Assembly (NCBI GenBank): GCA_964493785.1
Contig: CAZBPM010000013.1
Coordinates: 1-64,000 of the forward strand
Direction: 5' to 3'
Source of the DNA: Hyphomicrobium_A sp964493785
Lineage (GTDB): Bacteria > Pseudomonadota > Alphaproteobacteria > Rhizobiales > Hyphomicrobiaceae
Length of the DNA: 64,000 bases
In this document: positions 44,363 through 52,369 of the stretch, one piece after another
Layout of the letters: each line of letters begins with the position of its first letter
Numbering within the stretch: the first letter of the stretch is position 1
Position numbers and translations under genes: made by a program
Notes under the pieces: model-generated
Seen by the model: only the letters and a program-made list of their open reading frames with translations
Databases searched by the model: none
What the model was told of the DNA's origin: nothing

Positions 44363-44438
44363 CGGCTTGTTCCTGCCAGTAGCTTCGACGGCCTATTCTA
44401 GCGGCCCGGAGGCGGCAGGCAAACCGCCCCCAGCCGCG

Positions 44439-44711
44439 CTACCTGCCGACGATACGCCCGATGATAATGACCAGCAGGGCCCCGACCGTTGACACGAGGA
44501 TCAGGTGGGCCCACGGCCAGTCATAGAGGAATGGCAGCTTCAGCAGCCCCGCCTGCACCAGCGCACCCCCGACGAACGCCCCCAGAATACCGACGAAAAT
44601 GTCCCGGATGATACCGCCTCGGCCGCCCAGAAGCACAGAGGCAAGCCAGCCCGCGACGAGGCCGTTGACCGCCATGACGATCCACGGCGCATAGCTTGAG
44701 TAGTCGTCCAT
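44439..44711 (-). CDS. GlsB/YeaQ/YmgE family membrane protein (copy 1)
   Basis: A 90-residue protein with three hydrophobic helices: NGLVAGWLASVLLGG, DIFVGILGAFVGGALVQAG and LILVSTVGALLVIIIGRIV. The glycine pattern GRGGIIRDIFVGILGAFVGG is the family signature, often labelled transglycosylase-associated. Members are stress-linked in other bacteria, but the mechanism is unknown. A paralogue is the adjacent upstream gene. Confidence 0.92.
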   Translation of the reverse strand: MDDYSSYAPWIVMAVNGLVAGWLASVLLGGRGGIIRDIFVGILGAFVGGALVQAGLLKLPFLYDWPWAHLILVSTVGALLVIIIGRIVGR

Positions 44712-44745
44712 TGGCGGTTTCCCCTATCGATGCTTCTTATGGCGC

Positions 44746-45003
44746 TCAAGCGATGATGCGCGCGATTATGACGACGATGACGGCCCCGGCCGTCGCGGTG
44801 GCGACTTCCGATACGAACTTGTTCCTGATCCCAAGATCGATCTTCAGGGCTTCGAAGAGATAGCCGCCGACGAACGCGCCGACGATCCCTATCAGCAGAT
44901 AGCGCAGTAGCCCCCCTCCGCCGCCGATGAGGATCGAAGCGAGGAACCCCGCAACGATGCCGACCACCGCGAAGACCAGAAGCGATCGTGAATCAGTGCT
45001 CAT
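44746..45003 (-). CDS. GlsB/YeaQ/YmgE family membrane protein (copy 2)
   Basis: An 85-residue paralogue of the neighbouring gene, with three hydrophobic helices and the signature GGGGGLLRYLLIGIVGAFVGG. It carries a distinct loop EALKIDLGIRNKF between helices 2 and 3. The two copies are 34 bases apart and so arose by tandem duplication. It lies 27 bases after lpdA, suggesting read-through from the E3 gene. Confidence 0.92.
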   Translation of the reverse strand: MSTDSRSLLVFAVVGIVAGFLASILIGGGGGLLRYLLIGIVGAFVGGYLFEALKIDLGIRNKFVSEVATATAGAVIVVIIARIIA

Positions 45004-45030
45004 GTCTTGGTTCCCGTTCCTGCCCTGTTG

Positions 45031-46506
45031 CTAGCTGCCCGCCTTGGCCGGTGCCTTGCCCGGCGGAGGGATGTGCAGAGCCTTGCCATAGGCGGCCAGC
45101 ACGCTTTCGCCCATCATCTCCGAAAGGGTCGGATGTGGGAAGACGGTGCGCATCAGGTCCTCCTCGGTCGCCTCGAGCTGCATGGCGATCACGAAGCCCT
45201 GGATCAACTCCGTCACCTCGGCGCCAATCATGTGCGCACCGATCAGCTCCCCCGAGCCGGCATCGAAAATCGTCTTCACCAGGCCCTCACGTTCGCCCAG
45301 GGCGAGTGCCTTGCCGTTCGCACGGAACGGAAAGCGACCCACCCGGATGTGCCGCCCAGCCGCCTTGGCGCGGGCCTCAGTAAGGCCGACGGACGCAATC
45401 TGCGGCCGGCTGTACGTGCAGCCGGGAACCCGAAGCTTGTCGAGGCCGTGCACTGACAGCCCCTTGATCGCCTCTACGCAGATGACGCCTTCGTGCTCCG
45501 CCTTGTGCGCCAGCATGGGGGCCCCCGCGACATCCCCAATCGCGTAGATGCCTGCTACATTCGTGCGACCGACCTCGTCGGCGGCGATCAGCCCCTTATC
45601 GAGCTTCACGCCCAGTTCTTCCAGCCCCAGCCCGTCAACGTTGCCGACGACGCCCACGGCCGAGATCAGCCGCTCCGCCGTCACCTCCTCGCGCTTGCCG
45701 TCTGCCAACACGATGCTCGCCGATACGTGGTCCTTGCCACGCTTCACGTCTGTGACCTTGGCACTCGTCACGATTCGAATGCCATCCTTCTCGAACGCCT
45801 TGCGCGCCAGTGCCGCGATCTCCGAATCCTCTGCGGGCAGGATCTGATCCAGCATCTCCACCACCGTCACTTCCGCGCCGAGCGCGCGATAGAACGAGGC
45901 GAACTCGATTCCGATGGCACCCGACCCGACGATCAAGAGCGACTTCGGCAACGCCGGAGGCAACATCGCCTCGAAGTAGGTCCACACGCGCTCCCCGTCC
46001 GCCTCCAGCCCCGGCAGCTGACGCGGCCGCGCGCCCGTTGCGACGATGATGTGCTTTGCCTTGTAGCGACCCGCACCCAGCACATCCTTCGGCGGCTCGG
46101 GATTGACCCGTGGCGAGGGACCCGGCGCGGCCACATCGATCTCGCCGTCGCCGCGCAGCTTTGCGCTACCCCAGATCACGTCGACGCCGTTCTTCTTCAG
46201 CAGGAAGCCGACGCCCGCGTTCAACTCACGCGACACGGCGCGCGATCGCGCCACCATCGCCTCGACGTCGACCGACACCTTGCCAACGTGGACTCCGAAG
46301 CTCTCGCCCTCTTGGGCCAGGTGCACGATGTCGGCCGATCGCAGCAGCGCCTTGGTCGGAATGCATCCCCAGTTGAGGCAGATCCCGCCCAGATGAGCGC
46401 GCTCGACCACTGCGGTCTTGAAACCGAGTTGAGCCGCCCGAATCGCCGCGACGTAACCGCCGGGCCCCCCGCCTATGACGATGACGTCGTACTCGCCAGT
46501 GCTCAT
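45031..46506 (-). CDS. lpdA: Dihydrolipoyl dehydrogenase (E3)
   Basis: A 491-residue FAD-dependent disulfide reductase that reoxidises dihydrolipoyl groups. The FAD loop is VIVIGGGPGGYVAA. The redox pair is C43/C48 in GGICLNWGCIPTKAL, the NAD loop is VGSGAIGIEFASFY, and the active-site His is in FPHPTLSEMMGE. ATG 46506 (MSTGEYDVIV) has GAGGG upstream; the longer open frame to 46563 overlaps a terminator-like hairpin. The C-terminus ends KAPAKAGS. It probably serves PDH, being the E3 gene next to pdhABC, although two lipoprotein genes intervene. Confidence 0.96.
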   Translation of the reverse strand: MSTGEYDVIVIGGGPGGYVAAIRAAQLGFKTAVVERAHLGGICLNWGCIPTKALLRSADIVHLAQEGESFGVHVGKVSVDVEAMVARSRAVSRELNAGVGFLLKKNGVDVIWGSAKLRGDGEIDVAAPGPSPRVNPEPPKDVLGAGRYKAKHIIVATGARPRQLPGLEADGERVWTYFEAMLPPALPKSLLIVGSGAIGIEFASFYRALGAEVTVVEMLDQILPAEDSEIAALARKAFEKDGIRIVTSAKVTDVKRGKDHVSASIVLADGKREEVTAERLISAVGVVGNVDGLGLEELGVKLDKGLIAADEVGRTNVAGIYAIGDVAGAPMLAHKAEHEGVICVEAIKGLSVHGLDKLRVPGCTYSRPQIASVGLTEARAKAAGRHIRVGRFPFRANGKALALGEREGLVKTIFDAGSGELIGAHMIGAEVTELIQGFVIAMQLEATEEDLMRTVFPHPTLSEMMGESVLAAYGKALHIPPPGKAPAKAGS

Positions 46507-46524
46507 GACCACAGCCCTCGTGCG

Positions 46525-46556
46525 AAAAAGGCCCCGGTGTCGTTCGACGCCGAGGC
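46525..46556 (-). terminator. Terminator-like hairpin between lipoprotein gene and lpdA
   Basis: On the minus strand GGCCTCGGCGTC and GACACCGGGGCC form a 12-bp stem (one mismatch, one G-T) with a GAAC loop, followed by five T. It lies 19 bases before the lpdA ATG, so it would either end the lipoprotein transcript or act as an attenuator for lpdA. Confidence 0.6.
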
Positions 46557-46596
46557 CTTGCATCTCAGATTCGGGATCCGGCGCTGGCGTGCAAAC

Positions 46597-46884
46597 CTAT
46601 ACGTGGCACCGGGCGCCAAGATACTTGTCGAGCAATTGGTTATAGAGGTCGGCTTTCGCCTTCTGCGCGGCCGGCAACTTCTGGCCCGAGGTCTGACGCT
46701 CGACGAGAGAAGGCACGCCTTCCTTGTCGAGTTTGTTGAGATTGGACCGAATGGACTGACAGGTTTCGCCGCCACTCAAGGCCTGCGGCCCAGGATCGCC
46801 GCTGCCGCCGCCACCGGTATTGCCTGCACACCCCGCAAGCAGAGTTGCTGCGGCAAGCGCGATTGCCCCACCCAGTACGTTCAT
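46597..46884 (-). CDS. Small lipoprotein, function unknown (paralogue 1)
   Basis: A 95-residue protein. The leader MNVLGGAIALAAATLLAGC ends in a lipobox (LAGC), predicting a lipid-anchored periplasmic product. A Gly-rich linker follows, then a helical domain bracketed by two cysteines 51 residues apart (GETCQSI ... LGARC). Leu, Gly, Ser and Val positions inside match the next gene upstream (47062-47601). ATG 46884 is chosen because it gives a clean lipoprotein leader. Confidence 0.7.
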   Translation of the reverse strand: MNVLGGAIALAAATLLAGCAGNTGGGGSGDPGPQALSGGETCQSIRSNLNKLDKEGVPSLVERQTSGQKLPAAQKAKADLYNQLLDKYLGARCHV

Positions 46885-46997
46885 GCGACGACGGTTGCCT
46901 GACACCCGTGCCCTCCATCCGAATTGGAAGCCAGGGCGTTTTTCACCACACGCGCTACTGGCACGCAACCCTTCTCACTGACATGTGCAGAAATCAC

Positions 46998-47038
46998 TCA
47001 GGCGCCGCCGCATCTGGATGACACTGGTCGGCGCCTGA
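46998..47038 (-). terminator. Hairpin after lipoprotein paralogue 2
   Basis: A perfect 10-bp inverted repeat TCAGGCGCCG / CGGCGCCTGA (46998-47007, 47029-47038) has a 21-base loop and lies 24 bases after the upstream lipoprotein stop. Only a weak T-rich tail follows, so termination is tentative. Confidence 0.45.
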
Positions 47039-47061
47039 AAGTTTAGCGAACCACCAGCAAC

Positions 47062-47601
47062 TTAGGGGTTCGGCACGCCGATTCCTTGGCCGGCCGGAGC
47101 CGCCGACGCGGTCGTCGAGGAACCAGACGCTGCCGGCGCCATGGCGGCCGCTACGGGCTTCTGGGTCGGCGCAGGCACTGGCTTCGTTGCAGTCGCGGTC
47201 TTGGCGCTGGCAGCCGGTGTGGTCGATCCGGTCGTCACAGGCTCGATCGGCGCCGTCGCGGCAACGCGCGGCGGGAAGTCCGAGCACTTGGCCTGGAACT
47301 CGGTATTCGCCTTATTGAGTTCGTCCACCTTGGTGAGATCGGTCGGCTTCAGCTTGTACTTCTTGGCGGCGGCCTTCGAAACTTTGTCAGAGGTGCCGTC
47401 GTTGTTCAGGGCGTCGATCTGCGACACGAGTGTGCTGCAAAGCGCCTGCTTGGACTTCTGTGCCTGCTCGGCAGCAGCTTGCTTCTGAGGGTCGATCGAG
47501 CCGGTATTGAAAGCGGAGCCAAGGCTGCCCTCGGCGCAGCCTGCAAGCAGCAGGCAGCCGAATGCGGCCGTGACGTAAATGGCGTTTGAGCGCGCCGTCA
47601 T
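47062..47601 (-). CDS. Lipoprotein, function unknown (paralogue 2, with Pro/Ala/Thr tail)
   Basis: A 179-residue protein. The leader ends in a lipobox (CLLLAGC, Cys near 22). A Gln/Ala-rich linker leads to a helical domain bracketed by cysteines exactly 51 residues apart (KQALCSTL ... EFQAKC), the same spacing as in the smaller neighbour. The last 70 residues are a low-complexity Ala/Pro/Thr tail (ATATKPVPAPTQKPVAA), of the kind seen in cell-wall-spanning lipoproteins. I do not recognise the family. It follows the E2 gene by about 235 bases. Confidence 0.72.
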   Translation of the reverse strand: MTARSNAIYVTAAFGCLLLAGCAEGSLGSAFNTGSIDPQKQAAAEQAQKSKQALCSTLVSQIDALNNDGTSDKVSKAAAKKYKLKPTDLTKVDELNKANTEFQAKCSDFPPRVAATAPIEPVTTGSTTPAASAKTATATKPVPAPTQKPVAAAMAPAASGSSTTASAAPAGQGIGVPNP

Positions 47602-47836
47602 TGGGTTTCACTCCAAGGGCTAGAGAGATTAGGTACGCCCACGCTGTGTTTCCCGCTTCTAGTCTTGCCCTGGGCCGTCGGCAAGCAAGTGCCCTATTCT
47701 TATGCGTTTCCGGACCATTTGGGAGGCGCTTAGTTGGGGAAAGCTCGCGCGTCGTGCTCCCCGCGCCACAGCTTGCGCGAGTGGTAACCATGTTCGACAC
47801 GGCAAGTGATTCGCCTTCAGCGCCTCGGATAGGCAG

Positions 47837-48790
47837 CTAGACCAGCATGCGAACGGGGTCTTCGACGAACGCCCGGAAGGCTCCAAGGAGCGCGGCGCCC
47901 GTGGCCCCGTCGACCACCCTGTGATCGCATGAAAGTGTCACACTCATCACAGTGGCCGCCTCAAGTACGTCGCCAGACACGACTGGCCGACGTTCTGCCG
48001 CCCCCACCGCCAGGATCGTTGCGTGCGGAGGATTGATCACTGCGTCGAAGGTTTTGATGCCGTACATACCGAGATTCGAGATCGACGTGGTGCCACCCTG
48101 GTACTCGTGCGGTGCAAGCCTGCGCTTGCGAGCCCGATCGGCAAGATCGCGCATCTCGTTCGAAATCTCCGACAGCGACTTCATCTCCGCCTGCCGGATC
48201 ACCGGAGTGAACAAACCGCCCTCGATAGCGACGGCGACACCAACATCGGAATACTTGTGACGAAGCATCCCAGCTTCGGTCCACGTCGCGTTCGCCGCCG
48301 GGACCTCCTGCAGCGCCAGCGCCAGCGCTTTGATGATGAAGTCGTTGACCGACAGCTTGTAGGCACGCGGCCCATTAGCCGGTGACGCGGCGTTCATGCG
48401 CTCTCGCGCCCGCATCAATTCGTCGATGCGGCAATCCATCGACAGGTAGTAGTGCGGGATCGTCTGCTTTGCGACGGTCAGCCGCTCCGCAATGATCCTC
48501 CGCATCTTGTCGTGCGGGACGAGCTCGTAGCTGCCCTTGTCGTAGAGGGCGAGGATCTTGTCGTCGGTAGGCGCCGCGGCCGATGGCGCGGCTGCAACCT
48601 CCCGCAACGCCGTTGTAGCGCCCGGCTTCGACTTGACGCCTCCCGACGCAACCGCCGCCTCGATGTCACGCTTGATGATCCGGCCGTGCGGCCCCGAGCC
48701 GTGAAGCGCATCGAGCGCAAGCCCGGCCTCCTGGGCCAACCGCCGCGCCAATGGTGACACGCCGATACGTTCGCCTGCAGCCGTAGTCAT
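47837..48790 (-). CDS. pdhC: Pyruvate dehydrogenase E2 (acetyltransferase) lacking a lipoyl domain
   Basis: A 317-residue protein, well short of the 420-450 residues usual for alphaproteobacterial E2. The peripheral-subunit-binding domain occupies residues about 9-45 (VSPLARRLAQEAGLALDALHG, GRIIKRDIEAAV). A linker leads to the catalytic domain (about 85-317) with SMDCRIDELMRARERMN, FTPVIRQAEMKSLSEI and the active-site DHRVVDG. No lipoyl domain precedes it: the protein begins at the binding domain, and the upstream DNA codes a membrane protein in another frame. Its ATG overlaps that gene (ATGA). The lipoyl arm is presumably supplied by PdhB. Confidence 0.93.
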   Translation of the reverse strand: MTTAAGERIGVSPLARRLAQEAGLALDALHGSGPHGRIIKRDIEAAVASGGVKSKPGATTALREVAAAPSAAAPTDDKILALYDKGSYELVPHDKMRRIIAERLTVAKQTIPHYYLSMDCRIDELMRARERMNAASPANGPRAYKLSVNDFIIKALALALQEVPAANATWTEAGMLRHKYSDVGVAVAIEGGLFTPVIRQAEMKSLSEISNEMRDLADRARKRRLAPHEYQGGTTSISNLGMYGIKTFDAVINPPHATILAVGAAERRPVVSGDVLEAATVMSVTLSCDHRVVDGATGAALLGAFRAFVEDPVRMLV

Positions 48791-49242
48791 CGCGCTTCTC
48801 CCCCGCGAGATTCGCCTTCCCTCGACCAGTCATGCACGAACGTAAGGTAGGCGAGCGCGGCATAGACGCCGAGGCCGATGATCCAGCCGGTGACCACGCC
48901 CAACTCCTGCTGCGACAACGGCAGGCTGCTCGGCATAGGCATGGGATTGCGCAAGCTGTCGACGGCGATCACCGGGGTCGGCAGCCGCCCCCACGCCTGC
49001 AGCAGGCCTTCCTGCATCGACTGCACCACTGCCGCCGTGCCGCCCAGGAAGCTCAGGCCGATGGTCAGCAGTGCGAATGCCAGCAGCCGCAGAAACAGCC
49101 CAGCCCGCGCCAGAAAGAAAAACAGCGCCGCGATGTAGCCGGAGACAATCGCAAAGAACAGCGACACGATGGTCAGGATGGCCTGCAGCGAGTTGAACAG
49201 CCCGCTCAAAATCTCCGCCTGGGTCATGGACGTATCCGGCAT
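48787..49242 (-). CDS. Membrane protein inside the pdh cluster, function unknown
   Basis: A 151-residue protein with four likely membrane helices: ILTIVSLFFAIVSGYIAALFFF; LFLRLLAFALLTIGLSFL; a weaker segment at GGTAAVVQSM; and VVTGWIIGLGVYAALAYLTFV near the C-terminus. No known domain recognised. It starts 13 bases after pdhB, and its stop overlaps the pdhC start, so it is translated as part of the E1-E2 operon. Such a gene between pdhB and pdhC is unusual in my experience. Confidence 0.78.
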   Translation of the reverse strand: MPDTSMTQAEILSGLFNSLQAILTIVSLFFAIVSGYIAALFFFLARAGLFLRLLAFALLTIGLSFLGGTAAVVQSMQEGLLQAWGRLPTPVIAVDSLRNPMPMPSSLPLSQQELGVVTGWIIGLGVYAALAYLTFVHDWSREGESRGGEAR

Positions 49243-49255
49243 CGCGGCGATTTCC

Positions 49256-50665
49256 TCAGTTGCCGACGTACATGACCTGCTTCACCGCCGCGATCACCTG
49301 CTCGACAGACGGCAAAGCTAGCTTCTCCAGATTGGCAGCATACGGCATCGGCACATCCGCGCCCGAAACCTTCACCGGCGGCGCATCGAGATCATCGAAC
49401 GCCTGCATCGCGACCTGCGCGCAGATCTCCGAGCCGACCGAGCACACCGGCCACGCCTCCTCCACCGTGACGAGGCGATTGGTCTTTTTCACCGAAGCCA
49501 GCACCGTCGGAAGATCGAGCGGACGCAACGTGCGCAGGTCGATCACCTCTACCTCGATGCCATCCTTCGCAAGCTTCTCCGCAGCCTCGAGAGCATAGAC
49601 CATGCCGCGCGCGAACGAGACGACGGTTGCGTCCTTGCCCGCCCGCGCGATCCGCGCCTTGCCGATGGGAATGACGAAGTCGTCACCCTTGGGCACATCG
49701 CCATGGGTGCCATAGAGCAGCTCGTTCTCTAGGAAGACGACCGGATTGGGATCGCGGATCGCAGCTTTCAGCAGACCCTTCGCATCCGCCGGCGTAGACG
49801 GCGCGATCACCTTGAGACCGGGAACGTGCGCGTACCACGCCGAATAGCACTGACTGTGCTGAGCCGCCACGCGCGCCGCCGCGCCATTGGGCCCGCGGAA
49901 CACGATCGGCACGTGCACGAGACCGCCCGACATGTAATGCGTCTTGCCCGCCGAGTTGACGATCTGGTCGATCGCCTGCATCGCGAAGTTCCACGTCATG
50001 AACTCGACGATTGGCTTCAACCCGGCGAATGCCGCACCCACTCCGACGCCGGCAAAGCCCTGCTCGGTGATCGGCGTATCGATGACGCGCCGCTCGCCGA
50101 ACTCCTCCAGCAGCCCCTGGCTGACCTTATAGGCGCCTTGGTACTGCGCCACTTCCTCGCCCATCAGGAAGACGTCGGGATCGCGGCGCATCTCCTCGGC
50201 CATCGCATCGCGCAGCGCTTCACGCATTGTCTGATTAAGCGTCTCGGTGCCAGCGGCAATTTCGGGCTCTGCGGACGGCGGCTCAAAGCTGAGCCCTGGT
50301 TCGGCGCGCGGAACTTCGGTCTTGGGCACGTCGAGTTCTTCGGCAAGCTTACTATCGCCGGCGCTCTGCTTCGACGATGCGGCGGCCTCTGCCTTGCTAG
50401 GCTCCGGCTTGGTCACTGGAGCATCGCCCTCGCCTTCGATCAGCGCGATCGGCGTGTTGACCTTGACGTTTTCCGTCCCCGCCGGGACGAGGATCTTTGC
50501 CAGCCGCCCCTCATCGACGGCCTCGACCTCCATCGTCGCCTTGTCGGTCTCGATCTCCGCGATGACGTCGCCCGACTTCACCTCCTGGCCCTCTTTCACG
50601 AGCCATTTGGAAAGCGTGCCCTCCTCCATGGTGGGCGACAGCGCGGGCATCAGTACTTCAGGCAT
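49256..50665 (-). CDS. pdhB: Pyruvate dehydrogenase E1 beta with N-terminal lipoyl domain
   Basis: A 469-residue protein. Residues 1-78 are a complete lipoyl domain with the modified lysine K42 in IETDKATMEV and MPALSPTMEEGTLSKWLVKEG at its start. A flexible Ala/Glu/Lys-rich linker (80-135) leads to the transketolase-type beta subunit (about 140-469, TLNQTMREALRDAMAEEM, MGEEVAQYQGAYKV, PITEQGFAGVGVGAA). It decarboxylates pyruvate with PdhA. Lipoyl-bearing E1 beta is known in alphaproteobacteria. Here it is the only lipoyl domain in the cluster, because the E2 has none. Confidence 0.97.
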   Translation of the reverse strand: MPEVLMPALSPTMEEGTLSKWLVKEGQEVKSGDVIAEIETDKATMEVEAVDEGRLAKILVPAGTENVKVNTPIALIEGEGDAPVTKPEPSKAEAAASSKQSAGDSKLAEELDVPKTEVPRAEPGLSFEPPSAEPEIAAGTETLNQTMREALRDAMAEEMRRDPDVFLMGEEVAQYQGAYKVSQGLLEEFGERRVIDTPITEQGFAGVGVGAAFAGLKPIVEFMTWNFAMQAIDQIVNSAGKTHYMSGGLVHVPIVFRGPNGAAARVAAQHSQCYSAWYAHVPGLKVIAPSTPADAKGLLKAAIRDPNPVVFLENELLYGTHGDVPKGDDFVIPIGKARIARAGKDATVVSFARGMVYALEAAEKLAKDGIEVEVIDLRTLRPLDLPTVLASVKKTNRLVTVEEAWPVCSVGSEICAQVAMQAFDDLDAPPVKVSGADVPMPYAANLEKLALPSVEQVIAAVKQVMYVGN

Positions 50666-50680
50666 TGGCGGAGTTGATCC

Positions 50681-51718
50681 TTAAACCAGAACGTCGGTGG
50701 TGAGCTCGCTTGCGTCGGGCTCGGGGTCCTTCAGAGCGAAGTCGGCCGCCGCATTCACCTCTTCGCGAACCTTCTTGTCGATCGCCTTCAGCTCGTCTTC
50801 GCCGACGCCGTCGTCGAGCAGCAGCTTGCGCACGTGCTCGATGGGATCATGCGTATCGCGCATCTGCTGCACTTCCTCGCGCGTGCGGTACTTCGCCGGA
50901 TCCGACATCGAGTGCCCGCGATAGCGGTACGTCATCATCTCCAGGATCATCGGCCCCTTTCCGGCACGCGCATGCGCGATCGCTCGCGCACCGGCAGCGC
51001 GCACGGCCTCCACGTCCATCCCGTCGACGTGCACGCCTGGAATGTCGAAAGACAGCCCCCGCTGCGAAAGATTCGTTGTCGACGATGAGCGCTCGATCGA
51101 TGTGCCCATCGCATACTTGTTGTTCTCGATGATGAACACGACGGGCAACTTCCACAGCTCCGCCATGTTGAAGGCTTCGTAGACCTGCCCCTGGTTGGCG
51201 GCACCATCGCCGAAGTAGCTGAGGCAGACGCGGTCGTTCCCGCGGTATTTGTTGGCGAATGCCAGGCCCGCGCCCAACGGCACGCCTGCTCCGACAATCC
51301 CGTGCCCACCGTAGAAACCCTTCTCCGGCGAGAACATGTGCATCGAGCCGCCCTTGCCGCGCGAGCATCCATGCCGCCGTCCGGTCAGCTCCGCCATGAC
51401 GCTCTTCGCATCCATGCCGACCGCCAGAGTGTGACCATGATCGCGATAGGCTGTGATGACCTGATCGCCCTCTTCCAGCACCATCTGCATCCCGACAACA
51501 ACGGCTTCCTGCCCAATGTAAAGATGGCAGAACCCACCGATGTGTCCCATGCCGTAGAGCTGGCCGGCTTTTTCCTCGAACCGGCGGATCAGCAGCATCC
51601 GCTCATATGCGTCGAGGCGTTCGGCCCGTGTGAATACCGCCGCAGCCGGTTCCTTGTGCCCGCTGCCTGCGCCACGCTTGGCACCCGACGTCGCGCGAGA
51701 GGTTTTTTCCGAAGCCAT
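50681..51718 (-). CDS. pdhA: Pyruvate dehydrogenase E1 component subunit alpha
   Basis: A 345-residue TPP-dependent subunit. The thiamine-diphosphate motif is YFGDGAANQGQVYEAFNMAE ending in ENN. GMGHIGGFCHLYIGQEA, SRGKGGSMHMFS and YRYRGHSMSDPAKYR (the loop region phosphorylated in mitochondrial homologues) are present. A Lys/Ala-rich N-terminal extension of about 25 residues precedes TRAERLDAYERM. It is 15 bases before pdhB and starts the operon. The 160-base gap to ftsB should hold the promoter. Confidence 0.97.
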   Translation of the reverse strand: MASEKTSRATSGAKRGAGSGHKEPAAAVFTRAERLDAYERMLLIRRFEEKAGQLYGMGHIGGFCHLYIGQEAVVVGMQMVLEEGDQVITAYRDHGHTLAVGMDAKSVMAELTGRRHGCSRGKGGSMHMFSPEKGFYGGHGIVGAGVPLGAGLAFANKYRGNDRVCLSYFGDGAANQGQVYEAFNMAELWKLPVVFIIENNKYAMGTSIERSSSTTNLSQRGLSFDIPGVHVDGMDVEAVRAAGARAIAHARAGKGPMILEMMTYRYRGHSMSDPAKYRTREEVQQMRDTHDPIEHVRKLLLDDGVGEDELKAIDKKVREEVNAAADFALKDPEPDASELTTDVLV

Positions 51719-51879
51719 CGAGGAGAGCCCACCGCGAACTGGATCGTTCGTAGGCTTGAGACCCTACAAGACGCCAGCGCTGAAGGCCAGAAGGTGGCGC
51801 AGCGTTCGTCGCATGTCGCACATGCAAAACACGCAACGGCCAATGTGCAGCACGCATCATTCGCCGTGCTGGCAATGGC

Positions 51880-52167
51880 CTACTGCTTCGTCACCACTTG
51901 ATCGTCGGGACGAACGAACCCCAGCACCTCGCGGGAGATTTCCTCGACGAGATCCGGGTCGGGCTTGGCGGGAGAGAGGAGAGCGACATCGCGCTGAAGC
52001 TTGGCGCGCACGGCCTCGAGGCTTTTGATCTCGAACTCCAACAAAGCTGATCTCTCGATCAGCCGGGATCGCACCTCGAAGCCGTGCCTGCCATTGATGG
52101 CATGATGAGCGAAGTAGGCCGTTAAACCTAGACAGAGAAGCAAAACCGTCGCCTGTCGTGGCCTCAT
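51880..52167 (-). CDS. ftsB: Septum formation initiator, FtsB-like
   Basis: A 95-residue bitopic division protein. A short basic start (MRPRQ) leads to one membrane helix (ATVLLLCLGLTAYFAHHAI) and then a coiled coil (VRSRLIERSALLEFEIKSLEAVRAKL) and a short C-terminal part (DLVEEISREVLGFVRPDD). FtsB bridges FtsL and FtsQ in the divisome. Its place between eno and pdhA is conserved in Hyphomicrobiales and supports the call. The frame is open to 52350, but ATG 52167 gives a normal length. Confidence 0.88.
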   Translation of the reverse strand: MRPRQATVLLLCLGLTAYFAHHAINGRHGFEVRSRLIERSALLEFEIKSLEAVRAKLQRDVALLSPAKPDPDLVEEISREVLGFVRPDDQVVTKQ

Positions 52168-52294
52168 GCGTCGATCATGTGTTTTTGGCTGGAACGCAGC
52201 ACTGGGGTACGCTGCACAGAACTCGTTGACGGGACTGTTATCGCACGGCCTGCTTAATGGCTGGTAAAGCCGTGTCCCACCCGAGAAAAAGATC

Positions 52295-52333
52295 CCGAAA
52301 AGAAAGCATCCCGGCACGGGTGCGCCGGGATGC
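52295..52333 (-). terminator. Rho-independent terminator of eno
   Basis: On the minus strand GCATCCCGGC and GCCGGGATGC form a perfect 10-bp stem with an 8-base loop (52306-52333), followed by the T-rich TTTCTTTTC (52305-52297). It lies about 37 bases after the enolase stop. Confidence 0.8.
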
Positions 52334-52369
52334 GAAAAGTTCGCCGTCACTGTCGTACGGGCTTGCGCC

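Noticed and set aside
45493..46902. 469-codon plus-strand frame opposite lpdA
   Set aside because: It is a shadow of the FAD-dependent dehydrogenase and crosses the intergenic region and lipoprotein gene as well.
46941..46970. Sigma-54 promoter (TGGCACG at 46949 region)
   Set aside because: TGGCACG is present but the TTGC half at the correct spacing is not, so it does not meet the -24/-12 pattern.
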